A stretch of DNA of 6,710 nucleotides from Promethearchaeota archaeon. Lineage in GTDB: Archaea; Asgardarchaeota; Lokiarchaeia; Sigyniarchaeales; Promethearchaeaceae. The stretch covers positions 1-6,710 of the forward strand of contig WJKO01000585.1 of NCBI GenBank assembly GCA_014729055.1, in the 5' to 3' direction. A program made the translations under genes and the position numbers. Positions 1 to 6,639 of the stretch are shown piece after piece. The notes below the pieces were generated by a model. That model saw only the letters and a list, made by a program, of their open reading frames with translations. It had not been told where the DNA came from and searched no databases. Positions within the stretch are counted from its first letter, which is position 1. The number at the start of each line of letters is the position of its first letter.

Positions 1-664
1 ATATAGCACAGATTAGAAAAATAATATTAAATTGATGAGGTCTATACGGTGATTCTGGCGGGTTCTGACTCTTGAATAAAAATGTAAGACCCCAGATCAA
101 CCCTGCCCCCACTGCGCCTCCAATTTGCATAAAAAAGTTTATTTTTCCGCGATCCTTTTTGGGAAATAAGTCTGGGATTAATGCCCTTGAAGTGCAATGA
201 AACATATTTGAAGTTATCCCGATAATTACTCCGTCACATAACACTAACCAGAATAAACTCGTGCCTTGTCCGAATAAAATAACAAACAATGCAGTACTAA
301 GAGCACCGATTATATAAATAGGAACTCGGCGACCGCGTTTAGAACGAAGATTATCGGAAATAGAAGCCCAAAAAATAAAAGCAATTGTTCCAACGATTGC
401 ACTCATAGAAACCATTAGACTCATTTGCGCATCATTATAGCCAGTGCCAACTAGAGGGTTTGTTATGTAACTATTAAACCATTGACCCTCTGTTTCTCCA
501 TAAAAGGCAAGAGCAATCCAAATGCTCACCATACCGACAATCCATTTCTTGTTGAATCGTTTTTTTGATTCAATTTCTTCTATGGAGTCACCTACAACTT
601 CAATTCTTTCGTCTATTTCTTCAGTTTTAATATTGGTATCTTTTGATTTCTCTTGCATATACAT
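1..664 (-). CDS. MFS sugar transporter, GPH/MFS_2-like (3' end cut by window edge)
   Basis: Only the first 221 residues are inside the window; the rest lies beyond base 1. The protein opens with an acidic soluble stretch (about residues 1-38), followed by hydrophobic segments at about 41-56, 82-101, 114-131, 136-155, 175-197 and 212 onward, so about six of an expected twelve membrane spans are visible. Between spans 2 and 3 lies the MFS motif-A-type loop SDNLRSKRGRRVP (103-115). Between spans 4 and 5 lies RALIPDLFPKKDRGK (160-174). Both loops are typical of the glycoside-pentoside-hexuronide/sucrose-type cation symporters, so sugar or glycoside import across the plasma membrane is the likely role; the substrate is unknown. 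The start chosen is the ATG at 664, one base after the stop of the upstream hydrolase gene, with AAAGGA five bases before it. A second ATG two codons later (658) is possible. The pairing with a cytoplasmic glycosidase supports sugar transport. Confidence 0.85.
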   Translation of the reverse strand, partial: MYMQEKSKDTNIKTEEIDERIEVVGDSIEEIESKKRFNKKWIVGMVSIWIALAFYGETEGQWFNSYITNPLVGTGYNDAQMSLMVSMSAIVGTIAFIFWASISDNLRSKRGRRVPIYIIGALSTALFVILFGQGTSLFWLVLCDGVIIGITSNMFHCTSRALIPDLFPKKDRGKINFFMQIGGAVGAGLIWGLTFLFKSQNPPESPYRPHQFNIIFLICAI

Positions 665-679
665 CTTAATCCTTTGAAA
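665..679 (-). promoter_or_regulatory. Shine-Dalgarno-like site of the MFS transporter inside the hydrolase 3' end
   Basis: Read on the minus strand, the last codons of the hydrolase gene give TCAAAGGATTAAG directly before the ATG at 664. The AAAGGA element lies five bases upstream of the start and overlaps the final codons and stop codon of the upstream gene. This is the clearest ribosome binding site in the window. It favours the ATG at 664 over the ATG at 658 and suggests translational coupling of the two genes. Confidence 0.55.
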
Positions 680-2585
680 TCTTTACTACGGGATTCACGT
701 TCAGTTTGTTAGCTAAAACCACTGCGTTTTTCAAACTACCTTTAAATATGCTAAATCGCCAATTGTATGTTTTACGAGGTGGATTCAATGTCATAAAGGA
801 TACCGTATTTTCTCCTTGAACGAATTGGTTATCAGTATTCAAAGTGGCAGCTATATGAGTATCTCTATAATAGTTGTGTTTTATTATGTAAACATCATTG
901 CCCAGCCCGATTAGACCATTCGGAAGTCCTAACCAAGTCCGTTTGAAATCAAATTTATCCAGATCGTATACTTTAGGTGTATCTTCCATTAATGCGGGAC
1001 AATATATTAGTTTCTCTTCGTTTAAAGGAAATATTAAACCAGAATAGTTCCCAATTTTATTATCATATAATGGTGTAAATGTATAATTTTTTGCGGTTCT
1101 GAAAAAAGATAAGACTCTACTCATAAAAAGGGAATAATTGGGGTGCCAACGAATGTCAAATATTACGTGCTTAACTTCATCTATATCGTCAGGTAAATCT
1201 GTTTCATATAAAGAATATTTAATTGACTTTTTTCTAACTCTCAACATACGCACACTACCTCCTATAAGATCTTCTAAATCTGCATATGTGAGTAAATCCA
1301 AATCGGATTTCTTAAGTTCATATCCTGCTCTATTTTCTACCCCATAACATGCAGGTATATTGTCAAGCAAAATCTTATTGTCGGTAGATTCTTTGCTGGT
1401 ATCTATATATTTGCCCCATGGCAAACTTATATTCTTCTCTTTAAAGATATCCTCTAATTGCATTAGAATTTTGTTACAATATTGAATACAGTCTCTACTT
1501 TCTTTAGGTGTGTAATAGATTTCTACTAACACTGGTGTTTGACCAGTTGAATCAGATACTTCAGCAAGTAATTGGTGTTTCCATGCCATTTTCAAATCGA
1601 GTTTAATCTCTTGGGGGATCTTAATACCTTGCGACTCCCCCCATTCAATTAATTTCTCGGTTGCTAATAATTTATTTCGCGATTGATAAGTAAAGGAGCG
1701 TATCTCACCATCCCGCTCCCATGGTAAACGATATGTTCCCATCCAGAGATATACCCCGCCATAGTAATCCATGTTCCAAGAACCATCGGTAAATGGACCA
1801 ATCTCTACTGGTTGTAGATCTAACGCACGCATTCTATTGATGTAATCCGTAACGCTCACCATTTGAAATCCTTGACTTTCAAGTCGCTTATATTTGTATG
1901 TATGATTTTGATACGCTTTTTCAGAAGCACCATAACCCGGCATATAGTTATTACCGCGAGCAAACGCCAATTCCCCATCATCCCAGTAGGAAAACCGCTG
2001 TATTATTTGGCGTGAGTTATTTTCAGCATTATATCCATGTGCACCTTTAATCAGAGCAAAAATGGACTTGTATTTGTAATAAGGGGCAAATTTACGCGTC
2101 TTATGGTGATGAGAATAGAAATGTTGGTTCAATAATGCTATATTAAACCCTTGTTCCCGCATATATCTTTCAGCGCCCTCTCCGAAAAAATTCTCTTGAG
2201 CGAAGAAGACACCACTGCGTTTCAAACCATATCTATCGAATATTTCTTTGTTTATTTTACAACTTTCTACCATATCCCTATATGGGTACGCCAAATATAC
2301 TTGATCAGAATAATGTACATTCACTATTTCAATCTGATTTCGTAAATTTAGTTTTCTAAGTAGCGCTAAGTCTTCCGGAAAATGACGGGCTAAAAATCCA
2401 ATAAAATGACCTTGTATTTCTAAACTCGCTTTCCATTCGGGATGTTCATCAAAAAAACGCACAAATGGAGTGAAGCTTGCTTTTACAAGCTCAAAATAAG
2501 AATTTTTATCACCCGCCTTATATTGTAGATTAAAGTGGTAAATGCTCATCGAGTATTTTTCTGTCTGGTCGTAGTCTTTAGACAT
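666..2585 (-). CDS. GH57-like glycoside hydrolase / glucanotransferase family protein
   Basis: 639 residues, with no signal peptide or membrane span, so cytoplasmic. The N-terminal half follows the order of GH57 conserved regions: a histidine after the first strand (H17 in SIYHFNLQY), LEIQGHFIGFL (55-65), QIEIVNVHYSDQVY (84-97), FFAQENFFGEG (127-137) where E131 sits at the place of the catalytic nucleophile, and YWDDGELAF (200-208) where D202 or D203 would be the acid/base. Downstream, DGSW...GGVYLWMG (267-283) and AWKHQLLAEVSDSTG (334-348) resemble the helical domain following the (beta/alpha)7 barrel in GH57 proteins. Residues from about 400 to the end form a strand-rich region that I cannot assign. 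GH57 enzymes act on alpha-glucans as amylases, 4-alpha-glucanotransferases or branching enzymes; activity here is open, and a GH38-like or deacetylase-like role is a lesser alternative. The start is supported by an in-frame TGA three codons upstream. It is cotranscribed with the MFS transporter one base downstream. No Shine-Dalgarno sequence is seen. Confidence 0.8.
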   Translation of the reverse strand: MSKDYDQTEKYSMSIYHFNLQYKAGDKNSYFELVKASFTPFVRFFDEHPEWKASLEIQGHFIGFLARHFPEDLALLRKLNLRNQIEIVNVHYSDQVYLAYPYRDMVESCKINKEIFDRYGLKRSGVFFAQENFFGEGAERYMREQGFNIALLNQHFYSHHHKTRKFAPYYKYKSIFALIKGAHGYNAENNSRQIIQRFSYWDDGELAFARGNNYMPGYGASEKAYQNHTYKYKRLESQGFQMVSVTDYINRMRALDLQPVEIGPFTDGSWNMDYYGGVYLWMGTYRLPWERDGEIRSFTYQSRNKLLATEKLIEWGESQGIKIPQEIKLDLKMAWKHQLLAEVSDSTGQTPVLVEIYYTPKESRDCIQYCNKILMQLEDIFKEKNISLPWGKYIDTSKESTDNKILLDNIPACYGVENRAGYELKKSDLDLLTYADLEDLIGGSVRMLRVRKKSIKYSLYETDLPDDIDEVKHVIFDIRWHPNYSLFMSRVLSFFRTAKNYTFTPLYDNKIGNYSGLIFPLNEEKLIYCPALMEDTPKVYDLDKFDFKRTWLGLPNGLIGLGNDVYIIKHNYYRDTHIAATLNTDNQFVQGENTVSFMTLNPPRKTYNWRFSIFKGSLKNAVVLANKLNVNPVVKISKD

Positions 2586-2617
2586 ATATTTTCAACTTGT
2601 AGGAGAATTTACAATTC

Positions 2618-2626
2618 GATTTAAAG
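2618..2626 (-). promoter_or_regulatory. Possible archaeal TATA box for the GH57-MFS operon
   Basis: On the minus strand this reads CTTTAAATC and lies about 37 bases upstream of the ATG at 2585. If it is a TATA box with the usual spacing of about 26 bases to the start of transcription, the leader would be only about ten bases, which fits the absence of a Shine-Dalgarno sequence. The region is AT-rich, so chance matches are easy. Confidence 0.3.
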
Positions 2627-2650
2627 AATTTCTCATTCTTTTATTCATAA

Positions 2651-2660
2651 TTATTTTAAA
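2651..2660 (+). promoter_or_regulatory. Possible archaeal TATA box for the flippase-HAD operon
   Basis: TTATTTTAAA lies 28 to 37 bases upstream of the flippase ATG at 2688. With archaeal spacing, transcription would begin within a few bases of the start codon, giving a leaderless or nearly leaderless mRNA. That agrees with the lack of any Shine-Dalgarno match in the 25 bases before the ATG. Sequence match only, in an AT-rich background. Confidence 0.3.
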
Positions 2661-2667
2661 GAGATAA

Positions 2668-2685
2668 TAAATAAATAAATAAATA
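2668..2685. repeat. Short AAAT tandem repeat next to the flippase start
   Basis: Four perfect consecutive AAAT units (2669-2684) plus one matching base on each side lie between the TATA-like element and the ATG at 2688. Such a repeat could vary in length by slippage and so change promoter-to-start spacing, but four units is short and may be simple AT-rich drift. It contains in-frame stop codons, so it cannot be part of a longer N terminus of the flippase. Confidence 0.6.
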
Positions 2686-2687
2686 AT

Positions 2688-4475
2688 ATGAAAGATGATG
2701 AAACCTATAAAATTTCTGACAAATGGGAAGATATAGGTTACCATCGTGTGATAGGTGGGTTCTATTATAATATTGTTTTTGCTCTGTTAGCTATTGGATA
2801 TGTGCTTATTCTTCCTTTATTAGTCCCATATCCAGAAAGTATGGGGTTTTACAACATACTTACAGGAATATTCAGTTCAATTTTTACATTTGCTGATTTT
2901 GGACTAGCTTCTGCTTTATCACGATATATTGCGGAATATAGAGTAAAAGATAAATTGCGGACGATACAGTATATTCGATTCTTTATCTGGTTCCAAGCAT
3001 TTACGGGTCTTGCTCAGACTACCGTCATCTCTCTTATAGGTTTATACGCGTTAAGAAATACTAGTCTATCATTTATGCCATGGATGTTTCTTTGGTTATC
3101 AACTATTCAATATCCGGGTTGGCTCGGTGTTTTTAATGAGGCGTTGAAAGGATTCCAACAATATGGGAAAGTTGCACTTGCGGGTTTACTAAATACGGTT
3201 ATATTTCAGACGATTACGTTAGTAATTGGGGCTCAGCTAGGTGCATATATTGGGGAATTGAATCCAAGGATCGGTGGTATAATGGGATCAAGCATAGGGC
3301 TCGTTATAGGATATTATGTTGACGATTTTACAACAACAATAATCACTGGTCAAATGTTTGCAAAGGTTCTAAAACCTATGGGATTTAGACTTAGAGACGT
3401 TCTCATACCCAGAATAAGAAAGGAAGTAGCATTTGAAAGTTTAAAGTTTGGAATAGGCGTAATGCTATTTGTAATTTCATATCAGAGCGTGGGTTCCATT
3501 CTTGCACTCATTTATGCACGAGATCTTCCTAACTATTCAACGTATGTCGGAATACTTTCTATATTGAGCCCAGTCATCGGATTAGCAGAAACAGTTAATG
3601 GAATGCATATAGGAAACCATAGATCTACGGTTTCAGAGGCATATTTCAACGAAAAACCAAATTACGCAGTATATTTATTATCTAATGGATTCCGAACAAT
3701 GGGTCAAATGACGATGCTAATTACCCCATTAGCGTTATTAATTTCTCCCATGGTGGTTGAATTCATTTATCCCGATTATATCAATATATTTTATAAGATT
3801 TTTCTCTGGAAAATTATTTTCTCAACTATATTTCAACATAGTCATTTAATGAATGAGGTGTTAATTGGAACTGGAAATCATAAGTTTAATATTGCTATAA
3901 CCGTTGCAGAGCAATTGGTAACCTTGATTGCGTCAATAATATGCATCAAATTAGAATTGGGCATATTTGTGCTAATCTTCCCCGGATTTTTTCAAACGGC
4001 TCTAAAGCAAGGTTTAGGATGGTGGTATATTAATAACAAAATCATAGACCTAAAGATAAATCCATGGCAAAATTGGATTGCTACTGGAATGGCTGGAATA
4101 TTGTATTTTATGGTTATTTATTTTTTAAAATGGTTATTTTCGTTCACTTTGACGCCATTAATAACAAATATAGGCACAATTGCAGTCTTAGTGTTATTGG
4201 GGATCTACATTCTTCCCGGCTTGTTTTATTTTCTACCAGTTGGTTTATTTGGTGGATACGATACCCACACACTTACCGATTTTGAGAAAGCAGTTGAATT
4301 GTCAGGACCTTCTAAATTCATTATCAAAATGTGGTATAAAGGGGCGGAATTTGGTTCTAAAAAGAGCAAATTACACAATAAATTCCCAATGGCTTATGAT
4401 AATGTTGAAAATGAGGTTAACGAACTAATGGAAATGAAAAAACAAGTCGATACAATAGATGACAGAAAAAAATAA
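2688..4475 (+). CDS. MOP-superfamily flippase (Wzx/polysaccharide biosynthesis type)
   Basis: 595 residues with about fourteen hydrophobic segments (roughly 24-47, 55-75, 95-122, 127-147, 160-186, 195-220, 255-277, 283-305, 335-360, 366-383, 402-420, 423-445, 463-486, 493-520), matching the MOP exporter fold. After the second span the loop FADFGLASALSRYIAEY (68-84) is typical of Wzx-type polysaccharide flippases. Such proteins move lipid-linked oligosaccharides across the plasma membrane for surface glycans or protein glycosylation; the cargo here is unknown. A soluble charged tail of about 70 residues follows the last span (from about 525), starting with DTHTLTDFEKAVELSGPSK and ending lysine-rich; it makes the protein longer than the usual 400-500 residues of Wzx. 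The ATG at 2688 is the first in frame after upstream stops, with no Shine-Dalgarno sequence. The HAD gene follows by 26 bases and is probably on the same transcript. MATE or MurJ-like drug or lipid export is a less likely alternative. Confidence 0.82.
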   Translation: MKDDETYKISDKWEDIGYHRVIGGFYYNIVFALLAIGYVLILPLLVPYPESMGFYNILTGIFSSIFTFADFGLASALSRYIAEYRVKDKLRTIQYIRFFIWFQAFTGLAQTTVISLIGLYALRNTSLSFMPWMFLWLSTIQYPGWLGVFNEALKGFQQYGKVALAGLLNTVIFQTITLVIGAQLGAYIGELNPRIGGIMGSSIGLVIGYYVDDFTTTIITGQMFAKVLKPMGFRLRDVLIPRIRKEVAFESLKFGIGVMLFVISYQSVGSILALIYARDLPNYSTYVGILSILSPVIGLAETVNGMHIGNHRSTVSEAYFNEKPNYAVYLLSNGFRTMGQMTMLITPLALLISPMVVEFIYPDYINIFYKIFLWKIIFSTIFQHSHLMNEVLIGTGNHKFNIAITVAEQLVTLIASIICIKLELGIFVLIFPGFFQTALKQGLGWWYINNKIIDLKINPWQNWIATGMAGILYFMVIYFLKWLFSFTLTPLITNIGTIAVLVLLGIYILPGLFYFLPVGLFGGYDTHTLTDFEKAVELSGPSKFIIKMWYKGAEFGSKKSKLHNKFPMAYDNVENEVNELMEMKKQVDTIDDRKK

Positions 4476-4501
4476 CAAATCATAATAGGAAAATAAAAAA
4501 A

Positions 4502-5332
4502 ATGTCGGAAACAAATATGATTCCAATCTCTGAGATTTCCCAAGATATTGTATCAAAGATTAAACTCGTATTATGTGATATTGACGATACCATTTCTACG
4601 GAAGGAAAAATCCTACCAGAAGCATATAATGCATTATGGAAACTTAAACGTGCTGGTTTTCATGTCGTTCCAATAACGGGAAGATGCGCAGGTTGGGTAG
4701 ATCATATCGCCCGAATGTGGCCAGTATCCGGAGTTATTGGTGAGAATGGGGCGTTTTATGCTTATATGGATATATCTTCAGACCACAAGAAATTAAAAAA
4801 AAGATACTATTTACAACCAGATGAAGTGAAAGAAGCTCAAAAGAAGTTTGAAGACATAAAAAAGGAGGTTTTTTCGTTATTTCCACAAGTCAAGGTAGCT
4901 TCAGATCAACCTTATAGACAATTCGACTTAGCAATAGATTTCTGTGAAGATGTCCCGCCTTTAGAACGAAAAGATGTGCTAAAAATAGTTAATATTTTCG
5001 AGAACTATGGCGCCCAAACGAAAATATCATCGATTCATGTGAATGGGTGGTTTGGTGATTACGATAAACTCACTATGACAAAAATTTTCTCGAAGGAGCA
5101 GCTGAAAATAGATCTGGAAAAGACACCAGAGAAAGCACTTTTTATAGGAGATTCGCCCAATGACCAACCAATGTTTAATTTCTTTCCAATATCCGTAGGT
5201 GTCCAAAACATTAATAATTTTAAGGATTTGATAAACAATTTTCCTACCTACGTTACCAAAAAACCAGCAGGTTTAGGATTTGCAGAAATCGTAAAAATAA
5301 TAATAGAAAAGACGTCTTTAGCTGATCCTTAG
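4502..5332 (+). CDS. HAD-IIB family hydrolase, sugar-phosphatase-like
   Basis: 276 residues, soluble, the usual size for the HAD-IIB (Cof/sucrose- and trehalose-phosphatase-like) subfamily. All four HAD motifs are visible: motif I LCDIDDT (24-30) with nucleophile D26 and acid/base D28; motif II ITGR (58-61) with T59; motif III lysine K189 in GDYDKLTM (185-192); motif IV IGDSPND (215-221) with D217 and D221 for magnesium. GENGA (80-84) follows motif II as in sugar phosphatases, and a C2-type cap lies between motifs II and III (about 88-178). The segment SSIHVNGWFGDYDK (176-189) appears strongly patterned and is likely part of substrate recognition. All catalytic residues are present, so activity as a magnesium-dependent phosphatase on a small phosphorylated sugar or related metabolite is expected; the substrate is not known. 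A weak AGGA lies 11 bases before the ATG. It follows the flippase gene closely, which suggests linked sugar metabolism. Its last 15 bases overlap the converging permease gene. Confidence 0.85.
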   Translation: MSETNMIPISEISQDIVSKIKLVLCDIDDTISTEGKILPEAYNALWKLKRAGFHVVPITGRCAGWVDHIARMWPVSGVIGENGAFYAYMDISSDHKKLKKRYYLQPDEVKEAQKKFEDIKKEVFSLFPQVKVASDQPYRQFDLAIDFCEDVPPLERKDVLKIVNIFENYGAQTKISSIHVNGWFGDYDKLTMTKIFSKEQLKIDLEKTPEKALFIGDSPNDQPMFNFFPISVGVQNINNFKDLINNFPTYVTKKPAGLGFAEIVKIIIEKTSLADP

Positions 5333-6523
5333 TTTTTTGTAGTAGAAAAGAGAGATAACCAAGAAAAATCCCGCCAGTAATGCAGTAATTATTAGATGAT
5401 ATTTAAATTCAATTATATTCATTATTTCTTCGGTTAAGGCGGTGCTTAGAAAACTTGATAACCAGCCACCAATACCGATTCCTATTCCCGCCCGTCCAGA
5501 GATATTCGTTTTGTCAGATAGATCAGCCCATAGGATAAATCCATTAATTGTATAAAAGCTAACTGCACTACAATATATATATGAAGAGACTAAGAGTAAA
5601 GAACCGCTTGGATAACTGGCAAATAATAGATCTCCTACGATAAATCCTATAAAAGCACTTATGAATACGATCATAGGACCATATTTTCCTCTTTTTTGGT
5701 AAATCCAGCCCATTATCAAGGCAGAAATCAAATGGACAATTCCCAACCAGATTTTAACACCGAATTTACCCCCCCACATTAACAAAAAGAAAGGTTCCCC
5801 TTTTAGTCTCAAAAATCCAAAACTATCTACAAAATAAACACCGAACATTAAAACAACGATTATCCCAAATGAGTATATATTTCTTTTGTCGCTATAATGT
5901 GTTTTTTCTTTTTCTTCGTTAAAGTCAAGGAGTTTAAGTTTGTCCAAATTGAAAAGCGCAATTAAAATTAAAATACCAAGCGGAATAGTGACAATGATAG
6001 TTTCTAAACTCAATCCTTTAAATGTCCATTCTACCATTGACATATTACCGACCAGATACGCCAATCCAGTAATAAGACCAGCAAGAATCCCTCGATTCTT
6101 ACTTGGTATTAATAGGAAAACAAATACAAATGGTTGACATAGTAAAAATCCGAGGACAAGGCTAAATACTATAATCCATATCGTAAAATGAAAGGGCTCG
6201 CTTAAAAAGTTGGCAAAAAATGTAATAGCTCCTTGTATTCCAAAAGATCCTAATAGAATGAATAATCTTGACTTTATTTGTAAACTTACTTTATTTAAAA
6301 GAAATCCTGAAATAATCCCTACGACACAAGCATTGACAGCCATCAGTGCCATTAATAGATTGAGCTTCGCTTCAGGAACACTACACACCACACCACCTAA
6401 ATGCGGAATCCCCAATTGTACTAATTTCACACCGGAGAGATAATTTGCAACCAACATACAAGTAACAAAAAGATATGGAAAATAGACCGACCAGACTTTA
6501 TTTACTTTTTCATTTTTTGACAT
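5318..6523 (-). CDS. MFS-family permease
   Basis: 401 residues with about twelve hydrophobic segments (roughly 12-36, 55-75, 86-106, 113-139, 143-166, 172-191, 217-236, 256-274, 282-302, 308-331, 345-363, 374-394) and a charged central loop at about 193-215, the 6+6 layout of the major facilitator superfamily. The loop GWIYQKRGKYGP (272-283) between the second and third spans of the C-terminal half matches the MFS motif-A repeat, and IPSKNRG (139-145) plus LWADLSD (331-337) are loop motifs of the kind seen in MFS families. The N-terminal motif-A copy (GFLLNKVSLQIKSR, 73-86) is degenerate. The substrate cannot be named. I chose the ATG at 6523 (MSKNEK): a charged residue run before the first span is a normal N terminus. 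An in-frame ATG at 6559 would add twelve residues (MLLWMCAILQKN) that look like untranslated DNA. No Shine-Dalgarno sequence is seen at either. It differs from the sugar transporter at the left end and converges on the HAD gene with a 15-base overlap. Confidence 0.82.
   Translation of the reverse strand: MSKNEKVNKVWSVYFPYLFVTCMLVANYLSGVKLVQLGIPHLGGVVCSVPEAKLNLLMALMAVNACVVGIISGFLLNKVSLQIKSRLFILLGSFGIQGAITFFANFLSEPFHFTIWIIVFSLVLGFLLCQPFVFVFLLIPSKNRGILAGLITGLAYLVGNMSMVEWTFKGLSLETIIVTIPLGILILIALFNLDKLKLLDFNEEKEKTHYSDKRNIYSFGIIVVLMFGVYFVDSFGFLRLKGEPFFLLMWGGKFGVKIWLGIVHLISALIMGWIYQKRGKYGPMIVFISAFIGFIVGDLLFASYPSGSLLLVSSYIYCSAVSFYTINGFILWADLSDKTNISGRAGIGIGIGGWLSSFLSTALTEEIMNIIEFKYHLIITALLAGFFLVISLFYYKKLRIS
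5333..5338 (+). terminator. Possible oligo-T terminator after the HAD gene
   Basis: A run of six T directly follows the TAG stop of the HAD gene. Archaeal RNA polymerase can end transcription at short oligo-T runs without a hairpin, and none is evident here. The run lies within the coding region of the converging permease gene (its antisense strand), so it does double duty if real. Confidence 0.35.
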
Positions 6524-6565
6524 GTTTTTTTGCAATATAGCGCACATCCATAATAGCATCTGAAA

Positions 6566-6579
6566 AATTAATTAATATT
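6566..6579. promoter_or_regulatory. AT-rich element in the intergenic region, possible promoter
   Basis: AATTAATTAATATT lies 43 to 56 bases upstream of the ATG at 6523 on the minus strand and before the open plus-strand frame at the right edge. It could supply a TATA box to the permease gene. The remainder of 6524-6627 shows nothing else I can support: it is low-complexity A/T sequence with scattered stops in all frames. Confidence 0.2.
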
Positions 6580-6639
6580 GGGATGAAATCCTAAATAAAA
6601 TTACTAAAAATAATAAAAATAATCGTAGTTGAAAATACT

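Noticed and set aside
1138..1347. Plus-strand open frame of 69 codons inside the GH57-like gene.
   Set aside because: It lies wholly opposite a clearly conserved coding region, has serine-rich low-complexity content and no start signal; it is an antisense shadow.
2151..2345. Plus-strand open frame of 64 codons opposite the GH57 catalytic region.
   Set aside because: Antisense to the nucleophile motif region of the hydrolase, with no ribosome site and no recognisable protein pattern.
4064..4428. Two plus-strand alternative-frame open frames inside the flippase 3' part.
   Set aside because: They overlap each other and the flippase frame, which has clear membrane-span periodicity and the real stop; no independent support.
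4861..4869. Strong Shine-Dalgarno-like AAAGGAGGT inside the HAD gene, followed by a T run.
   Set aside because: No start codon lies at usable distance downstream, the reading frame continues intact with cap-domain sequence, and it simply encodes Lys-Glu-Val codons. No sign of an internal gene or programmed frameshift.
5940..6443. Plus-strand open frames of 65 and 77 codons opposite the MFS permease gene.
   Set aside because: The minus strand encodes a continuous 12-span protein here; the plus-strand products are basic, proline-rich shadow sequences.
6524..6559. Upstream ATG giving a 12-residue longer MFS permease.
   Set aside because: The extra residues are hydrophobic and cysteine-containing without a role in the fold, and the charged MSKNEK start is more natural; neither start has a ribosome site, so this is a judgement.
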